Part shown: piece by piece, positions 1 to 7,509 of the stretch
Layout of the letters: each line of letters begins with the position of its first letter
Numbering within the stretch: the first letter of the stretch is position 1
Assembly (NCBI GenBank): GCA_903881085.1
Contig: CAIRSA010000451.1
Span: forward strand, 1-33,123
Reading direction: 5' to 3'
Length of the DNA: 33,123 nucleotides
Source: an uncultured Acidobacteriia bacterium
GTDB taxonomy: Bacteria > Acidobacteriota > Terriglobia > Bryobacterales > Bryobacteraceae
Program-made: the position numbers and the translations under genes
Notes under the pieces: generated by a model
What the model was told of the DNA's origin: nothing
The model's database searches: none
The model's input: the letters and a program-made list of their open reading frames with translations, nothing else

Positions 1-155
1 CCGAGCCGCGCACGTTAGTAAGCCGTTCTTCGGGATCAATTGAATTTCCATTTCCCGGCCCAATTCCCCGTCGAGGTCAGGATGTCTGAAGGTGTGTCCA
101 AGAGCGGAACTGAAACTGCGTTCTTTGACGCTATTTCGGGCGGGCAGTCGGTTCC

Positions 156-178
156 CCCTGCAAAAAAAACTTGCAGGG
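156..178. repeat. Hairpin, 8-bp perfect stem
   Basis: CCCTGCAA (156-163) and TTGCAGGG (171-178) pair perfectly around a 7-nt A-rich loop. The bases after it are only moderately T-rich, so it could be a weak terminator for a gene left of the window or part of a repeat. Confidence 0.45.
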
Positions 179-415
179 CAATTCTTTCCTGCCTTTCGAT
201 TTCCCTTCCACTGCTAGTACCCCACATACCCTCTTGGGGTGTATCCCTCCCCCTTTACGTCGTCACCTACCCGCAATCTGTAGAAAACAGGATTTTTCCT
301 AGCAAAACGCAGTGTGGTACTAGCCATGCTGAGGTACTGTCGGGATTTGGAACGTTGAAATTTCTGTGGAAAACTTGTGAGAACTCTGTTGGAAAGGCAA
401 TGTGCCCTACTCCGC

Positions 416-434
416 CCCTCCTTGCTAAGGGGGG
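416..434. repeat. GC-rich hairpin, interspersed-repeat type
   Basis: CCCTCCTT (416-423) pairs with AAGGGGGG (427-434), with one G-T wobble, around a GCT loop. Hairpins of the form CCCC-CTT-GCT-AAG-GGGG recur as dispersed repeats in several bacterial phyla. The match here is by pattern only. Confidence 0.4.
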
Positions 435-530
435 ATGGGAACACATGCGGGGAGTTGCATTTCCCCCAAATAGCTTAGAAAAATACACTTAGGCGGTCTT
501 GCCGAGGGCTCAAATAAAAGGTAGATTTTA

Positions 531-548
531 TAGTGTGAGATCGCACTA
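531..548. promoter_or_regulatory. Imperfect palindrome, possible operator
   Basis: TAGTG (531-535) mirrors CACTA (544-548), and inside these GA (537-538) mirrors TC (541-542), giving seven of nine paired positions. It sits about 110 bp before the sigma-54 activator gene and just upstream of the candidate promoter at 563-590, a usual place for an activator or autoregulator site. No protein can be assigned. Confidence 0.3.
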
Positions 549-562
549 ATAGATTTACGGTA

Positions 563-590
563 TTGTTCTACTGTTAAACAAATGTAAGAT
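563..590 (+). promoter_or_regulatory. Weak sigma-70-like promoter
   Basis: TTGTTC (563-568) and TAAGAT (585-590) are separated by 16 bp. Both hexamers match the consensus only partly. The position would give a leader of about 60 nt for the gene at 660. No GG/GC (-24/-12) sigma-54 promoter was found here. Confidence 0.25.
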
Positions 591-659
591 TGAATAGGTA
601 GACCGTACTACTAGGGCTAAGACGAATGTGTGACTCCGAACTATGTGGGGAGAAATAAG

Positions 660-1682
660 ATGGGTTTTGAGCGGCCAAATGAACATGTGACACTGATCGG
701 GCAATCCGCGCGCATCAAGCACGTCCAGCGGTTGATCGAAAAGCTGGGGAAAGGACGCTGGCCTGCGCTCATCCTGGGTGAAACCGGTACGGGTAAAGAG
801 GTTGTAGCAAAGGCAATTCATCAGGTCAGTCCGGCTGGGCCGTTTGTCACGATCGATTGCTCATCCTTCGTCGGGCCTTTGATGGAGAGCGAGTTATTCG
901 GTCACGCCAAAGGCTCGTTCACCGGCGCTGTCACGCAAAAGATCGGCCTGATTGAGCATGCCAACGGCGGCACGGCATTTTTCGACGAAATCGGCGAACT
1001 CCCGCTTGACCTCCAGGCGAAACTGCTCAGGGTCCTGCAGGAAAAAGAGTTCCGCCCGGTAGGCTCGCTGCATCAGAAGAAATCGGATTTCCGCGTGGTC
1101 GCCGCCACCAATCGCGACCTTCTGGGGGAGGTTGAAAAGGGAGCCTTCCGGCGCGATCTTTACTACCGCCTCAATGTTGTAAACGTCCGTCTCGCCCCGC
1201 TTCGCGAGAGGAAGGAAGACATCCCCGGCCTGGTGCAACACTTCCTCAATAAGTACGGCGGCACTCACACCTTCACCCAGGAATCACTGGAGGCTATCCT
1301 TTCCTACGAGTGGCCCGGAAACGTCCGCGAATTGGAAAACTGTATTCAACAGATGGTGGCTGTAAATACTGGTCCGCTGTTGCACGTCAGCGATCTGCCT
1401 TCCCCATTGCAGAATCACTTGATTCAGCGTAGGCCCATGGCAATGGCCGCGTCGGCTGGTGCGGGCTACGGCGGTGGATACACCTCAATGCAGGCAGCCA
1501 TGCCCACGGCCTCTTCCGCGCCCGTTACTTCGCCTATCATCCCGCTGATGGAGATGGAACGCCGCGAAATATTCCGCGCCTTGGAGTTCACCAAGGGCGA
1601 TCGTGTGATGGCAGCCTCACTTCTGGGGATAGGGCGTACCACTCTGTACCGGAAACTGAAAGAATACGAAATCGCCTGCTGA
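660..1682 (+). CDS. Sigma-54-dependent transcriptional activator without receiver domain
   Basis: This 340-residue enhancer-binding protein would drive sigma-54 RNA polymerase open-complex formation by ATP hydrolysis. The AAA+ domain shows Walker A (GETGTGKE, 40-47), the sigma-54 contact loop as GSFTGA (85-90, the common GAFTGA with Ala to Ser), Walker B (FFDEIG, about 107-112) and the arginine-finger segment RRDLYYRLN (164-172). An Ala/Gly/Ser-rich linker (about 258-292) leads to a C-terminal Fis-type helix-turn-helix (303-335). There is no N-terminal receiver, GAF or PAS domain, because the AAA+ domain starts almost at once. I chose the ATG at 660 because GGGGAGA (647-653) stands at proper distance. 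A GTG at 630 would add ten residues without a good ribosome site. The next gene encodes a receiver protein, so a regulatory pairing is possible but unproven. Confidence 0.9.
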   Translation: MGFERPNEHVTLIGQSARIKHVQRLIEKLGKGRWPALILGETGTGKEVVAKAIHQVSPAGPFVTIDCSSFVGPLMESELFGHAKGSFTGAVTQKIGLIEHANGGTAFFDEIGELPLDLQAKLLRVLQEKEFRPVGSLHQKKSDFRVVAATNRDLLGEVEKGAFRRDLYYRLNVVNVRLAPLRERKEDIPGLVQHFLNKYGGTHTFTQESLEAILSYEWPGNVRELENCIQQMVAVNTGPLLHVSDLPSPLQNHLIQRRPMAMAASAGAGYGGGYTSMQAAMPTASSAPVTSPIIPLMEMERREIFRALEFTKGDRVMAASLLGIGRTTLYRKLKEYEIAC

Positions 1683-1731
1683 TTGTGTGAGAATTTCGGC
1701 CGGCTCTTTCCACTATTGGTTAAGGCCGCTG

Positions 1732-2655
1732 ATGAAAAAGAATACTGTCCTTTTAGTGGAAGAAAACTTGTGGGATGCGGGGCTGGTGGAAGAGGCCCTC
1801 GCCGAAATCGGCGAAACACAGCACCTGCGCGTATCAAGCCGTGAATACCAAATGGTTCACGTCCAGACGATTTGTGACGCGCTCGACGTGTTGACGGAGA
1901 TCCCTATTGACGTCGTCCTGCTCGATCTCAATCTGCCGGACTCCAAAGCCCTGCACAGCTTCTTTCGTGTCCACACCCATGCTCCCGGCATTCCGCTGGT
2001 GGTGCTGTGCAACCGTGAGGATGAACCGCTCGCCGTTTCGGCCGTCCGTGAGGGCGCTGAGGATTACCTGATCAAGGACGAGATCGATTGCGTTCCGCTC
2101 GCCCGCAGTCTCAACTATGCCATTGAGCGCCACCAGAGCAAGACCTTGCGCCGTCCTGCCGCGCCCACGGATGATCTGACGGGCGTCTACTCCGCCGAAG
2201 CGTTTGCGCTGCTTGCAAGCCACTCCCTACGCCTGGCAGCCAGGCTCCAGCTTCCGATGCTGGTGGCCGTTGCCGAGGTCGTGCCGGGTGGCGAAACCAC
2301 GGATGCCTTCGCCCGGCAGTCGCAGGATATGGCTCTGCTCAACGCTGCCGACGTGTTTCGTGCAAAGTTCGATCCAGGCGTCGTCATCGCACGCATCGCG
2401 CCACTTCGCTTCGCCGTTATCGCGCTCTTTTCCAACTACGGACAGGCTGAGGTCATGGGCGAGCACTTGTCCTCCGCCGTCGACCAGCATAACCAGAATC
2501 CAGCCCGCAAATTGAACTCCGTCCTGCGGTTCGGGGTGACGATCGTCCAGCCAGACGTACTTGCCGATGACGATGCGGCAATCGAACCGCTTCTCGCCCT
2601 CGCCGCGCATGCCATGTCGGGCAAGACGCACATGGCTCTTGCCACCGCACAGTAA
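1732..2655 (+). CDS. Response regulator: REC domain plus degenerate GGDEF domain
   Basis: The 307-residue protein begins with a CheY-like receiver: acidic pair E10-E11, phospho-acceptor D65 in LLDLNLPD, and conserved K115 in YLIKDE. The usual Thr/Ser that relays phosphorylation is Cys93 (VVLCN), which is unusual. After a short linker, DDLTGVYSAEAF (about 145-156) matches the start of a GGDEF domain (normally DxLTGLxNRRxF). No GG(D/E)EF signature follows, so it is unlikely to make cyclic di-GMP and may be a protein- or nucleotide-binding relic. The start at ATG 1732 is supported by TAAGG just upstream; a GTG at 1687 is possible. It lies about 50 bp after the sigma-54 activator gene, on the same strand and probably co-transcribed. 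Confidence 0.8.
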   Translation: MKKNTVLLVEENLWDAGLVEEALAEIGETQHLRVSSREYQMVHVQTICDALDVLTEIPIDVVLLDLNLPDSKALHSFFRVHTHAPGIPLVVLCNREDEPLAVSAVREGAEDYLIKDEIDCVPLARSLNYAIERHQSKTLRRPAAPTDDLTGVYSAEAFALLASHSLRLAARLQLPMLVAVAEVVPGGETTDAFARQSQDMALLNAADVFRAKFDPGVVIARIAPLRFAVIALFSNYGQAEVMGEHLSSAVDQHNQNPARKLNSVLRFGVTIVQPDVLADDDAAIEPLLALAAHAMSGKTHMALATAQ

Positions 2656-2716
2656 CTTCCTGCCATAATAAATTAAATCAACCGCAAATCTGGCCCGCTC
2701 AGGATTAGGCTCTCGC

Positions 2717-3751
2717 TTGAAGATCGCCCTCGATGCCACATACAGTGTTGGAAGCAATTTGTCGGGAGTCGGCGTTTACTCCCGCGAGATCCTATGGGGA
2801 TTGCCCGCTGGCCATCGTGAGGCCCGCTTCCTGTTCTGCTACCGCCCGCACCGGCTGTTGCGATCGTTCGAAGCTTTCCTGCCGCGAGGCGCCAGGCGCT
2901 CGCTGCTTCTGGAATCCTGGAACCTGGAGCGGCCCGCGCTCTTTCATGGGCTGAACCAACGGCTGCCTGCCGCCAAGTACCCGCGCAATGTTACGACGTT
3001 TCACGATCTGTTTGTTCTGACCGGTGACTATTCCACGCCCGAGTTCCGCGCCCGCTTCGCTGCCCAGGCTCGCGACGCCGCCTCTCGTAGCGATCTGATT
3101 ATTACTGTCTCTGCCTTCACCGCCAAACAGGTGGAAGACCTGCTGCGCATCCCATCGGAACGGATTCGCGTCATTCCTCATGGCGTGCATTTTGTTCCGG
3201 AAAAGAAGAACCCAGTTAAGCGCGAGCGCATTATTTTGCACACCGGAGCCATTCAGAAGCGCAAGAATATCTCGCGCATCGTCAGCGCGTTTGAAACCAT
3301 GGAACCAGGTTGGCGACTGGTCCTGGTAGGTTCGAACGGATTTGGCTCGGCGGAGATCCTGGAGCAGATTGCGACAAGCCCTGCCCGCAAGAGCATTCAG
3401 GTGACAGGCTACCTGCCGGATGACCAACTACAGTCTCTTTATGAGCGGGCGGCGATGTTTGTGTTTCCTTCGCTCGACGAGGGATTTGGAATTCCCGTGC
3501 TGGAGGCTATGGCCAATGGCGTGCCCGTGATCACTTCCAACCGGTCTTCGCTGCCGGAAGTTGCCGGCGATGCGGCCATCTTGGTTGACCCGTTCAATGG
3601 CGAGGAGCTTCAGTTTGCGATGAAGACCCTTGCCGAACAGGAAGGACTGCGGCGCGAACTTGTCGGTCGTGGAATCGAGAGAGCATCCCGGTTTACCTGG
3701 ACACGTGCAGTGGAATCCACCTGGCGAGTTTACCAGGAACTGTTGGCCTGA
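2717..3751 (+). CDS. Family 4 glycosyltransferase (GT-B fold)
   Basis: This 344-residue retaining glycosyltransferase transfers a sugar from a nucleotide-sugar donor. The donor and acceptor cannot be told, but cell-surface polysaccharide or glycan synthesis is the usual role. The N-terminal half begins MKIALDAT and has the SGVGVY loop. The C-terminal donor domain has HTGAIQKRKN (175-184), VTGYLPDDQL (229-238) and the E-x7-E signature, E255 and E263 within DEGFGIPVLEAMA. Length is normal for GT4. The start is a TTG at 2717 preceded by AGG (2707-2709) at a normal distance; no better ATG keeps the N-terminus. It follows the response-regulator gene by 61 bp and ends only 4 bp from the stop of the opposing small gene. 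Confidence 0.9.
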   Translation: MKIALDATYSVGSNLSGVGVYSREILWGLPAGHREARFLFCYRPHRLLRSFEAFLPRGARRSLLLESWNLERPALFHGLNQRLPAAKYPRNVTTFHDLFVLTGDYSTPEFRARFAAQARDAASRSDLIITVSAFTAKQVEDLLRIPSERIRVIPHGVHFVPEKKNPVKRERIILHTGAIQKRKNISRIVSAFETMEPGWRLVLVGSNGFGSAEILEQIATSPARKSIQVTGYLPDDQLQSLYERAAMFVFPSLDEGFGIPVLEAMANGVPVITSNRSSLPEVAGDAAILVDPFNGEELQFAMKTLAEQEGLRRELVGRGIERASRFTWTRAVESTWRVYQELLA

Positions 3752-3755
3752 AGTC

Positions 3756-4097
3756 TTATTTCGCTTCTTCGTCGACCGAAATCTTCAGTGCCTTGAGGAA
3801 TTTTTGGTCCTGATTTGTCCAGCGGAACTTTCCAGTCGATTCGGCTTTTCGAATCGGTTCAGGTGTCTCCTGCTCAAACTCAGAGGGATCTGTTTCGGAC
3901 TCATCCGACTCCCGCTTGTTAAAACCGATTGTGGCTTCCAGGACAAGGAATACATCGTAGCCAGAGCGTTTGATCTCACCAATCGCCGCGGCAATTCGTT
4001 CGGAGTCCGACAGCGATTCGTTGATCGCATTGCCGAGATCCTGCATTAGTTCCTTGAGTCGTTCTTCCAAGTCATTGCCCCCTTCTGATTGGGCCAC
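3756..4097 (-). CDS. Small acidic hypothetical protein
   Basis: A 113-residue, Glu/Asp/Lys-rich soluble protein with no signal peptide or membrane segment. The first 50 residues look helical (heptad-like LEERLKELMQDL), followed by a short hydrophobic strand (YDVFLVLEA, about 47-55), an acidic low-complexity linker (about 62-85) and a basic tail around FRWTNQDQKFLKALKIS. I do not recognise a family. Coding is supported by composition, and the frame ends 4 bp from the opposing glycosyltransferase stop, a tight convergent packing. The start is probably GTG at 4097, since an in-frame stop lies a dozen codons upstream. No strong ribosome site is visible. Confidence 0.6.
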   Translation of the reverse strand: MAQSEGGNDLEERLKELMQDLGNAINESLSDSERIAAAIGEIKRSGYDVFLVLEATIGFNKRESDESETDPSEFEQETPEPIRKAESTGKFRWTNQDQKFLKALKISVDEEAK

Positions 4098-4259
4098 CTT
4101 CAGGATACCACCACGAAAACCGCTCCCGCACTATCCATAGGCAAAACACCGGCCGGTACACACTAAAGTGGATGTCTTCAATGTCCAATTCGTTGCAGAC
4201 ATTTCCGCGACGCCCTACAATCTCTCTATCGGATAAAGCCATCTGATTCATCAGAGCAG

Positions 4260-4265
4260 TATAAT
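4260..4265 (+). promoter_or_regulatory. Perfect TATAAT -10 box next to start codon
   Basis: TATAAT lies 9 nt before the ATG at 4275, so transcription would start within a few bases of the start codon. No good -35 box is present. It supports the 4275 start and belongs to the recurrent start-adjacent hexamers described in the findings. Confidence 0.4.
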
Positions 4266-4274
4266 GAAATTTAA

Positions 4275-4538
4275 ATGTGGACCCTAGGCCGTAAGTTTTT
4301 AAGTCATGTAGTACCCGGAGTAGTGCGCCCGATGCACGTTCTCTGGAACGAGGTTATTGGTTTTGTTTTCATTTGCTTGGCTCTGCTGACGCTGCCCAGT
4401 ATGTGGCGTATTTACAAAAACTTCGACGGTCAGGCGGAGAGTCTCTTCCGCTTGGGAATCACGCTCGGATTTGCTCTCATCATGCTCATTTTCGGAATCG
4501 GAAGCTTCCGCCGGGCGAAAAAAATCTCCCGCTCATGA
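4275..4538 (+). CDS. Small two-helix membrane protein
   Basis: An 87-residue protein with two hydrophobic helices (about residues 25-43 and 59-77) joined by a short charged loop (IYKNFDGQAESLFR), ending in a basic tail (RRAKKISRS). The family is not recognised. The stop codon overlaps the start of the mutase gene as ATGA (4535-4538), so the two are almost surely translated from one mRNA. ATG 4275 follows a TATAAT by 9 nt. An internal ATG at 4332 (MHVLWNEV) would remove a 19-residue basic leader and is a reasonable alternative start. A role linked to the mutase is only suggested by position. Confidence 0.6.
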   Translation: MWTLGRKFLSHVVPGVVRPMHVLWNEVIGFVFICLALLTLPSMWRIYKNFDGQAESLFRLGITLGFALIMLIFGIGSFRRAKKISRS

Positions 4539-6037
4539 GTGAAGATCCCATCGGACAGGCCGGCGAATTTCCTTACACCCGCGGCGTGTACAAAGAGATG
4601 TACCGCAAGCGTGCCTGGACCATGCGCCAGTACGCCGGCTTCGGTTCCGCCGAAGAAAGCAACAAAAGATACCAGTATCTTCTTTCCCAAGGCACCACCG
4701 GATTATCGGTAGCCTTCGATCTTCCCACGCAGATGGGCATGGATGCGGACCACCCGCTGGCTGCCGGAGAAGTCGGACGCACCGGTGTCTCCATCTGCTC
4801 CCTGCGCGATATGGAGACCCTCTTCGATGGCATCCCGCTTGAAAAGATCACCACGTCGATGACCATCAACTCCACGGCGTCGATCCTGCTCTGTCTTTAC
4901 GCGCTGGTCGCCAAGCAGCAAGGCGCCGGCGTGCGCAAGCTGTCAGGTACCATCCAGAACGATATTCTCAAGGAATACATCGCCCGCGGCACTTACATCT
5001 ATCCCCCGCGCCAGGCCATGCGCATCATCACCGATCTGTTTGCCTGGGCCGGCCGCGAGATGCCCGAATGGAATACCATCTCCATCAGCGGGTATCATAT
5101 TCGCGAGGCTGGTTCCACTGCGGCGCAGGAGATCGCCTTCACGCTCGCCAACGCCATTGCCTACATTGAAGCCGCGCTGGTCGCAGGCCTTGCCATCGAC
5201 TCCTTTGCACCGCGCCTGTCGTTTTTTTTCAACGCCCATAACAATTTTCTCGAAGAGATCGCCAAGTTCCGCGCCGCGCGCCGTCTCTACGCGCACATCA
5301 TGCGCGACCGCTTTGCAGCCCGCGATCCGCGATCGATGATGCTGCGGTTCCACACGCAGACGGCCGGCTCCACGCTCACCGCGCAACAGCCCGACGTGAA
5401 CATCGTGCGTGTGACGTTGCAGGCGCTGGCCGCCGTGATGGGCGGCACGCAGTCACTGCACACCAACTCGAAAGACGAGGCCCTGGCGCTGCCCACCGAA
5501 GAATCGGCGCGACTGGCCCTGCGCACGCAGCAGATCATCGCCCACGAATCCGGCATCACGCAGGCCGTCGACCCCTTCGGCGGCAGCGAATGCATCGAAC
5601 AGCTTACTGACAAGCTGGAAGCCGAAGCCCGCCAGTACATCGAACGGATCGATGGCATGGGCGGAGCGCTGGCAGCCATCGAGCGTGGCTACATCCAGAC
5701 TGAAATTCAGAACGCGGCTTACGACTATCAGCGTGCCGTGGAAAGCGGTGAGGCGGTCGTTGTTGGCGTGAACCGGTTCCAGCAGGACCAGCAGACCGCC
5801 CCGCCGCGTTTTCGCATCGACCCGGCCATCGAGCCCGCGCAGATCGCCCGCCTGCGCGACGTGCGCGCATCGCGCGACAACACCGCCACTACTGCCAGTC
5901 TCGACCGCCTGGAAGCCGCCGCCCGCGGTACGGAGAATCTGCTGCCGCACATCATGGAATGCTGCTCCGCCCTTGCCACGGTGGGCGAAATCTCCAACCG
6001 CCTGCGCAACGTTTTTGGCGAGTATAGCGAAGCCTGA
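4535..6037 (+). CDS. Methylmalonyl-CoA mutase, large (substrate-binding) subunit
   Basis: A 500-residue TIM-barrel domain of the adenosylcobalamin-dependent acyl-CoA mutases, interconverting (R)-methylmalonyl-CoA and succinyl-CoA. The key residues of Propionibacterium methylmalonyl-CoA mutase all appear at a constant offset of 56: Y33 (Y89), Q141 (Q197), R151 (R207), H188 (H244) and R227 (R283). Tyr and Arg at the first and third of these positions distinguish methylmalonyl-CoA from isobutyryl- and 2-hydroxyisobutyryl-CoA mutases, which carry other residues. The C-terminal B12-binding domain (DxHxxG) is absent. The protein stops where the barrel ends, so it needs a separate small subunit, which is not in this window. 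The open frame extends upstream to 4373, but the family N-terminus (SEDPIGQAGEFPYTRG) begins at ATG 4535, which overlaps the stop of the small membrane protein gene. Confidence 0.92.
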   Translation: MSEDPIGQAGEFPYTRGVYKEMYRKRAWTMRQYAGFGSAEESNKRYQYLLSQGTTGLSVAFDLPTQMGMDADHPLAAGEVGRTGVSICSLRDMETLFDGIPLEKITTSMTINSTASILLCLYALVAKQQGAGVRKLSGTIQNDILKEYIARGTYIYPPRQAMRIITDLFAWAGREMPEWNTISISGYHIREAGSTAAQEIAFTLANAIAYIEAALVAGLAIDSFAPRLSFFFNAHNNFLEEIAKFRAARRLYAHIMRDRFAARDPRSMMLRFHTQTAGSTLTAQQPDVNIVRVTLQALAAVMGGTQSLHTNSKDEALALPTEESARLALRTQQIIAHESGITQAVDPFGGSECIEQLTDKLEAEARQYIERIDGMGGALAAIERGYIQTEIQNAAYDYQRAVESGEAVVVGVNRFQQDQQTAPPRFRIDPAIEPAQIARLRDVRASRDNTATTASLDRLEAAARGTENLLPHIMECCSALATVGEISNRLRNVFGEYSEA

Positions 6038-6149
6038 CGGCGGAGAAAAAGTTTTCCAGCTAGGGTCTGAGGCGATTGGAGGCGGGCGAGCCCACCGCCC
6101 AGGAGTCTTCATTTTGGGGCGCAACATATTTGCGCGGCGAAACCGAAAC

Positions 6150-6164
6150 CGCCACAGCGTGGCG
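6150..6164. repeat. Palindromic repeat copy 1
   Basis: CGCCAC-AGC-GTGGCG hairpin, identical in its core to the copy at 6203-6217, 53 bp downstream. It is not followed by a T-run, so it is a repeat rather than a terminator. Confidence 0.6.
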
Positions 6165-6201
6165 AGATTTGGCTGTAACCTACTGATTCCAGGTTCAAGA
6201 G

Positions 6202-6223
6202 CCGCCACAGCGTGGCGGTTTTA
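6202..6223 (+). terminator. Rho-independent terminator-like hairpin
   Basis: CCGCCAC (6202-6208) pairs with GTGGCGG (6212-6218) around AGC and is followed by TTTTA. This is the second copy of the palindromic repeat. It could end the mutase transcript, 165 bp after its stop codon. Confidence 0.45.
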
Positions 6224-6362
6224 CGCTCGTTGATGAGCGGAGCAACGTTCGCCAGACTTGTCCCAGGGCAGCCAGTTTTCAGGAGAAATTGGCAGCTGAA
6301 TCCATAGCCACTAAACCCGCTTGGAGCGGAATTCCTGAAGCCGGCATCAGAAGGAGCCAGGG

Positions 6363-6408
6363 CTGACCGTCCGCTAAGGTGCGCCGCCGCTTTCTAAGCG
6401 GTGGTCAG
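6363..6408. repeat. Two mutually exclusive hairpins
   Basis: CTGACC and CCGCT (6363-6375) can pair with AGCGG and GGTCAG (6397-6408). Alternatively CCGCCGCTT (6384-6392) pairs with AAGCGGTGG (6396-6404) around a TCT loop. The two structures share 6396-6404. The pattern could be a switch but is more likely a degenerate repeat, since no T-run follows and the next gene starts over 200 bp away. Confidence 0.35.
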
Positions 6409-6621
6409 TCCGGAATCTTTGTATTCGAGGTACACGCGCTGTCGTTTCCGATAACCGCACTTTGCAGGCGCTGCTTCCAAATGGCGGACGATACGCTCGG
6501 ATTCTAGGCGCCAATTCCGAGTGTAGGGCGTTTTTCGGTGAAGTGACGACTCAACTTTGCGAAGACGTTTTTCGGGGACTTGTCTCCGAGCTCACTGGAG
6601 CCTGTTTGAGATAATATGATC

Positions 6622-7509
6622 ATGAAATCCAGGCAGGTCGTAATCTTTGCCGCGACGTTGATACTAGTGACTCGCGTCGCTGACGCGCAGACGCATCTAG
6701 ATACGACCAGAATCGATCAGGCAGTCATCTCGAAACTGTCGGCACAATTTGGAATCAAGTCCAAAGTCATCGTGCATCTGGATCTGACACAAACGTTTCA
6801 AACGAAATCTCGGTGGAGCCTGGTCGTGGCGAAACAGCCTGATGAGGAGAGTAGCGTCACAGACGGAGTCGGTGACCGAATGGGAGCAGTATCTTTTTGC
6901 TTTGTCGAGAACGACGAGCCGGACTGCTCAGAAGAGATGTTCCTGGCAAAGTATCGAGAAGCGAAAGTCAGCTTCGTTTCCGGGGAGCCGGCATTCCACG
7001 AACTCATTGCGAGTGACGTTGTGTTTTCGGGACCGGGGAGAACGCTTCCTCTGCTGAAGATAAAAAGCTGTATGAATCGCGGGGCGAATGGGAATTGCGG
7101 AGTTTCGACGTTCCTGTTCGCCTACGATCGAAAAGCGGAGAGGTTTCGTGTCGTCTTCTTCAATATGATGGGCAGGAATAACAACCAGGAAACCCGGGTT
7201 GTTGAAAACGGCCCGCTGCTTGGGAGTGTCATTGTCGCCTATCCGACGAGTGATGCGCCGTTCACGTACTTCGTGGAGGTCTACAAACGCACTTCCGATA
7301 GTGACTATCCGCTTGCGTTGAGATATCGCGGTCATACCGGCTACGGCGACGGCAATCCTCTCGCGGTCATTGATGCAGAAATGCCAGAAACCCTTCGGCG
7401 GCTGGGTCTTTGGAAAATAGGCGATGCCCTACCTGTTCCGCCGCGCATGCCTGGAGGCTGTACCCGGCTCGTCATGCGAAAAGGTGTCGAGTGGTGTGAG
7501 CCGCACTAA
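6622..7509 (+). CDS. Secreted protein of unknown function
   Basis: A 295-residue protein with a signal peptide (MKSRQVVIFAATLILVTRVADA, cleavage about residue 22, before Q). The mature part has no family that I recognise. It looks like a mixed alpha/beta domain with five to six cysteines, several in a CMNRGANGNCG segment in the middle and near the C-terminus (PGGCTRL, VEWCEPH), which suggests disulfides in the periplasm. Start choice: ATG 6622 is preceded by GATAAT (6610-6615), which abuts an alternative ATG at 6616. The latter would add only two residues. There is no clear ribosome site. It is isolated between two long non-coding stretches, with no operon partner. Confidence 0.75.
   Translation: MKSRQVVIFAATLILVTRVADAQTHLDTTRIDQAVISKLSAQFGIKSKVIVHLDLTQTFQTKSRWSLVVAKQPDEESSVTDGVGDRMGAVSFCFVENDEPDCSEEMFLAKYREAKVSFVSGEPAFHELIASDVVFSGPGRTLPLLKIKSCMNRGANGNCGVSTFLFAYDRKAERFRVVFFNMMGRNNNQETRVVENGPLLGSVIVAYPTSDAPFTYFVEVYKRTSDSDYPLALRYRGHTGYGDGNPLAVIDAEMPETLRRLGLWKIGDALPVPPRMPGGCTRLVMRKGVEWCEPH

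Larger units (their letters stand above)
1..659. other. Non-coding left edge with hairpins
   Basis: No convincing gene is visible. An open frame at 40-492 has low-complexity, un-protein-like composition and no ribosome binding site. The stretch holds two clear hairpins (156-178 and 416-434), an imperfect palindrome (531-548) and a weak sigma-70-like promoter (563-590). The first 35 bases resemble the end of a GC-rich interspersed repeat, but no partner copy lies in the window to prove it. The base composition from about 490 to 620 is AT-richer than the genes on the right, as expected of a regulatory region in front of the sigma-54 activator gene. Confidence 0.55.
6038..6621. other. Repeat-rich intergenic region
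   Basis: About 580 bp without a credible gene. It holds two copies of CGCCACAGCGTGGCG (6150-6164 and 6203-6217), a pair of mutually exclusive hairpins at 6363-6408, and an inverted repeat CTCGGA/TCCGAG (6496-6501, 6516-6521). The second copy is followed by TTTTA and probably terminates the mutase transcript. No mobile-element gene is visible. The region looks like a landing zone for short non-autonomous repeats. Confidence 0.6.

Noticed and set aside
1..35. 3' end of another group II intron copy at the left edge
   Set aside because: The bases show no domain V or VI signature; similarity to the right-edge sequence is limited to a short GAGCCG.
40..492. 150-codon open frame at the left edge
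   Set aside because: No ribosome site, low-complexity unusual composition, spans two hairpins, and overlapped by equally long frames on the other strand. Not credible as a gene.
1732..2655. Active diguanylate cyclase
   Set aside because: The domain start is recognisable, but no GGDEF or GGEEF signature follows, so catalysis is not supported.
6150..6217. CRISPR array from the repeated palindrome
   Set aside because: Only two copies, 15 bp long, no further spacing regularity and no cas gene in the window.
6363..6408. Riboswitch upstream of the secreted protein gene
   Set aside because: Competing hairpins exist, but there is no recognisable aptamer, no T-run and over 200 bp to the next start codon.
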